From: Chromatiales bacterium
GTDB lineage: Bacteria; Pseudomonadota; Gammaproteobacteria; Thiohalospirales; Thiohalospiraceae
Length of the DNA stretch: 47,382 bases
NCBI GenBank assembly: GCA_026982395.1
Contig: JALSHD010000161.1
Location: 1-47,382, forward strand
Reading direction: 5' to 3'
In this document: positions 45,020 through 47,382 of the stretch, piece after piece
How positions within the stretch are numbered: position 1 is the first letter of the stretch
Layout: every line of letters starts with the position of its first letter
The notes under the pieces: model-generated
Told to the model about the DNA's origin: nothing
The model's database searches: none
The model's input: the letters and a program-made list of their open reading frames with translations, nothing else
Made by a program: the position numbers and the translations under genes

Positions 45020-45538
45020 ATGCCAACTCCCGCCTATATCTCTATCGAAGGCGTCACCCAGGGCAACATCACCGCCGGTTCTTTCACCGCCGAGTCGGTC
45101 GGCAATGTCTACGTCGAAGGCCACGAAGACGAAATCCTGGTACAGGAAGTCAACCACAACGTCACGGTGCCTACCGACCCCCAGTCCGGCCAGCCGGCGG
45201 GGCAACGGGTACACAAGCCGTTTACCTTTACCTGCTCACTGAACAAATCCGTGCCGTTGATGTACAACGCACTGGCCTCCGGTGAAATGCTGCCCAGCGT
45301 TCAGGTCAAATGGTACCGCACTTCCTCCGAGGGCAAGCAGGAGCATTTCTTCACCACCAAGCTGACCGATGCCATCATTGTCGATATCGACCTGGTGATG
45401 CCTCACGCACAGGACCCCAAGAACAGCGACTTCACCCAACTGATGAAAGTCAGCATGGCGTATCGCAAGATTGACTGGGAGCACACCACTGCCGGGACTT
45501 CAGGCAGTGACGACTGGCGTACGCCAATCGAAGGCTAA
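45020..45538 (+). CDS. hcp: Type VI secretion tube protein Hcp
   Basis: Hcp hexamers stack to form the inner tube of the type VI secretion system and are exported with effectors. The 172-residue protein has the family start PAYISIEGVTQGNITAGSF, then EGHEDEILVQEVNH, HKPFTFTCSLNKSVPLMYNA and the C-terminal FTQLMKVSMAYRKIDWEH. AAGGAG lies 7 bases before the ATG. It is followed by a terminator-like hairpin and then vgrG. No other tss genes are visible, so this may be an orphan hcp-vgrG island or the start of a larger cluster. Confidence 0.96.
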   Translation: MPTPAYISIEGVTQGNITAGSFTAESVGNVYVEGHEDEILVQEVNHNVTVPTDPQSGQPAGQRVHKPFTFTCSLNKSVPLMYNALASGEMLPSVQVKWYRTSSEGKQEHFFTTKLTDAIIVDIDLVMPHAQDPKNSDFTQLMKVSMAYRKIDWEHTTAGTSGSDDWRTPIEG

Positions 45539-45553
45539 GGGGATGACCTCTGC

Positions 45554-45584
45554 CCAGGAAAGGCCGTTGGCCTTTCCTGGTTTT
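45554..45584 (+). terminator. Strong hairpin between hcp and vgrG
   Basis: CCAGGAAAGGCC-gtt-GGCCTTTCCTGG is a perfect 12-bp stem followed by TTTT, 15 bases after the hcp stop. It should reduce transcription into vgrG, so that hcp mRNA is in excess, as tube stoichiometry requires. Confidence 0.85.
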
Positions 45585-45771
45585 GGCCGGAAAATCCCGA
45601 GAGCAAGCGTTCAACAAAAATCAGAAAAACAGCAACCGTGAAACCGGGCCTGAAAACGCGTTTCACCTCATGGGTAAAGTCAACCTCAAAAATATCATGA
45701 CAGTCGCAACAAGCACCGCCTGTCGAGGTCATTTCCCAGGCGCAGCTGCATGAAAACGCAGGAGCAAAAAC

Positions 45772-47382
45772 ATGAAAGCGATCACCGCCGAGATCAAACA
45801 GAACCAACCCTACGACTGGGGCTTCAGCCTCGACCTGGAAGGTCAGGCAGCCGGCAGCCTGCGGGTGGTTGGTTTCCAGTGGCAGGAAACGCTATCGGCG
45901 CTCTACCAGGGTGAGGTCACCGTGGCCAGCCGCGATGCCAACCTCAATCTCAACGACTGTATCGATCGCAAGGTCACCCTGAAAATCCACCACAAATACG
46001 ACGGCCGGCTCCGCTACCTGAGCGGCATCGTCGAAAGCATCGAGACCACCGGTCATGCTGGCGGCTGGGCGCGGTATACACTCAACATCCAACCCGAGCT
46101 GCACCGCCTGAGCCTGGTCTCGGACGCGCGCATCTTCCAGCAGACCCGCGTCCCCGACATTGTCGCGACCATACTGAAAGAGCAAGGGATCGTGCAGCAT
46201 GAATTTCGCCTCAAGGACAATCACCTGCCGCGAGAGTACTGCGTGATGTACAACGAGGATTACCACACCTTCATCGGCCGCCTGCTGGCCGAAGAGGGGA
46301 TCTACTACTTCTGGGAGCATCATGAAGCCGGGGCCAGACTCATCTTTGCCGACGAGACGCCCTCCGGCACCCTTCTGGCCGACCCCGGGATTGAGTACAA
46401 CAACAGCCCCAGCGGCGCGGTCAAAGGCCAGTTCATCCATGCATTCAGTTGGTGCGAAGCCTTGCGTCCCACCGACCTCAAGCAAAGGGACTACTGCTTC
46501 AAAAACCCCCGCTATGACCAGGAGCACACGGTTTTCCGCCAGCGCGAAGGCGGCGAGCCGCAAACCTACCCGCTGTACAACCCCTGGGGCCGTTACAAGG
46601 ATGCCGACTCCGGCAAGCGCTTCACCCGCTACCGGCTGGAGGGGATCCGCAACGACGCCTCCACAGGCCACGGCCACAGTAACGCCATCCACCTGAGCGC
46701 CGGGCACCACTTTCACCTCACCGAGCACCCCGCCCAGGCGCTCAACCGGGAATACCAGATCATCGGCATTTTACACCACGGGGAGCAGCCCCAGGCGGAG
46801 GAGGCCCGGGCTGGCGAAGGCGGCACTTTTTACGGCAACGCGTTCACCTGTCACGCCCTGTCCGCCCACAGCTGGCGGCCGCAACCGGCCTCCAGGCCCG
46901 TCATGGACGGCCCCCAGATCGCCCATGTCGTCGGTCCTGAGGGGGAGGAGATCTACTGTGACGAATTCGGCCGCGTCAAGGTGCAGTTCCCCTGGGATTT
47001 AAAAGGCCAGCACAACGAACACAGCTCCTGCTGGATCCGGGTCAGCCAGGGCTGGGCCGGCGCCGGCTGGGGCGGGATCGCCCTGCCCCGCATCGGCCAG
47101 GAGGTCATCGTCGACTTTCTCGAAGGCGACCCCGACCAACCCATCATCACCGGCCGCACCTACCACGCCGTCAACCGTCCCCCCTACGACCTGCCGGCCA
47201 ACAAGACCCGCATGAGCCTCAAATCCAAGACCCACAAGGGCGAAGGCTTCAACGAACTGCGCTTTGAAGACGAAAACGGCCAGGAGGAGATCTTCATCCA
47301 CGCGCAGAAAGATCAGAACAACGTGGTGCGCAATGACGAGACCACCGAGATCGGCCACGACCGCACCGAGCATGTCGGGAAC
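45772..47382 (+). CDS. vgrG: Type VI secretion spike protein VgrG, 3' end outside the window
   Basis: VgrG (TssI) trimers form the spike at the tip of the Hcp tube. The 537 codons present are open to the right edge. The gp27-like part includes SALYQGEVTVASRD, SGIVESIETTGHAGG, the YNEDYHTFIGRLLAEEGIYYF signature and NNSPSG. The gp5-like OB-fold part has DEFGRVKVQFPWD, CWIRVSQGWAGAGWGG, LPRIGQEVIVDFLEGDPDQP and GRTYH. The last residues (HAQKDQNNVVRNDE, IGHDRTEHVGN) begin the beta-helical needle. AGGAG lies 7 bases before the ATG. Whether a C-terminal effector domain follows cannot be seen. Confidence 0.96.
   Translation, partial: MKAITAEIKQNQPYDWGFSLDLEGQAAGSLRVVGFQWQETLSALYQGEVTVASRDANLNLNDCIDRKVTLKIHHKYDGRLRYLSGIVESIETTGHAGGWARYTLNIQPELHRLSLVSDARIFQQTRVPDIVATILKEQGIVQHEFRLKDNHLPREYCVMYNEDYHTFIGRLLAEEGIYYFWEHHEAGARLIFADETPSGTLLADPGIEYNNSPSGAVKGQFIHAFSWCEALRPTDLKQRDYCFKNPRYDQEHTVFRQREGGEPQTYPLYNPWGRYKDADSGKRFTRYRLEGIRNDASTGHGHSNAIHLSAGHHFHLTEHPAQALNREYQIIGILHHGEQPQAEEARAGEGGTFYGNAFTCHALSAHSWRPQPASRPVMDGPQIAHVVGPEGEEIYCDEFGRVKVQFPWDLKGQHNEHSSCWIRVSQGWAGAGWGGIALPRIGQEVIVDFLEGDPDQPIITGRTYHAVNRPPYDLPANKTRMSLKSKTHKGEGFNELRFEDENGQEEIFIHAQKDQNNVVRNDETTEIGHDRTEHVGN

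Overview
The window looks like chromosome from a free-living or symbiotic gammaproteobacterium. Support comes from the pilMNOPQ-aroK block, aroB next to a DamX-like SPOR protein, an sdhCDAB operon, ygfZ, an slmA-argB pair, a Porin_4-type porin and a type VI secretion hcp-vgrG pair. The gene set would fit the Chromatiales-like sulfur-oxidiser branch, but that is inference and no 16S rRNA gene is present. I see no rRNA, tRNA, CRISPR array or transposase gene.

Layout. 1-1925: the 3' part of aguB, a Crp/Fnr-type regulator and a YjdF/DUF2238 membrane protein interrupted by an in-frame TAG. 1957-5538: two divergently placed lipoprotein/DUF937 units (a beta-helix lipoprotein, a propeller-like lipoprotein, a DUF937 protein). 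5552-8733: sdhCDAB on the minus strand, divergent from ygfZ. 9958-14555: aroB, dgt and a DamX/ExeA-like AAA-TIG-SPOR protein as a minus-strand run. 14909-17130: a SEC-C/YkgJ-type protein, a small exported repeat protein and a porin, which separate aroB from aroK. 17435-23137: pilMNOPQ followed by aroK, with ATGA-type overlaps, divergent from mrcA (PBP1A). 25972-28910: a conserved hypothetical, rpmE, a Nif3-family protein and a DegS-like protease.

29441-34647 is the most unusual part. A FimV/TPR-like protein, a degenerate receiver-domain protein, a Ras-like GTPase of the bacterial SRPRB/COG2229 type and two roadblock-type proteins are followed by a convergent BacNav-like voltage-gated channel. 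The GTPase plus roadblock combination recalls MglA/MglB polarity switches and actinobacterial conservons, but the gene content differs. I propose it as the main candidate for an undescribed signalling or polarity module.

35053-44202: a Kelch protein with an NrfJ-like C-terminal domain, pyrE, a LysM-FecR protein overlapping a CHASE2-PAS-GGDEF-EAL protein, slmA and argB. 45020 to the end: hcp and the 5' part of vgrG.

Two dispersed intergenic repeat families run through the window, densest between 23 and 45 kb. One is a nested palindrome, with outer arms like GTAACTACTCRGC and inner arms like GGAAAATGG, in seven copies plus a fragment. The other is MITE-like, with about 30-bp imperfect terminal inverted repeats, in three bounded copies plus pieces. 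Neither family contains a convincing gene.
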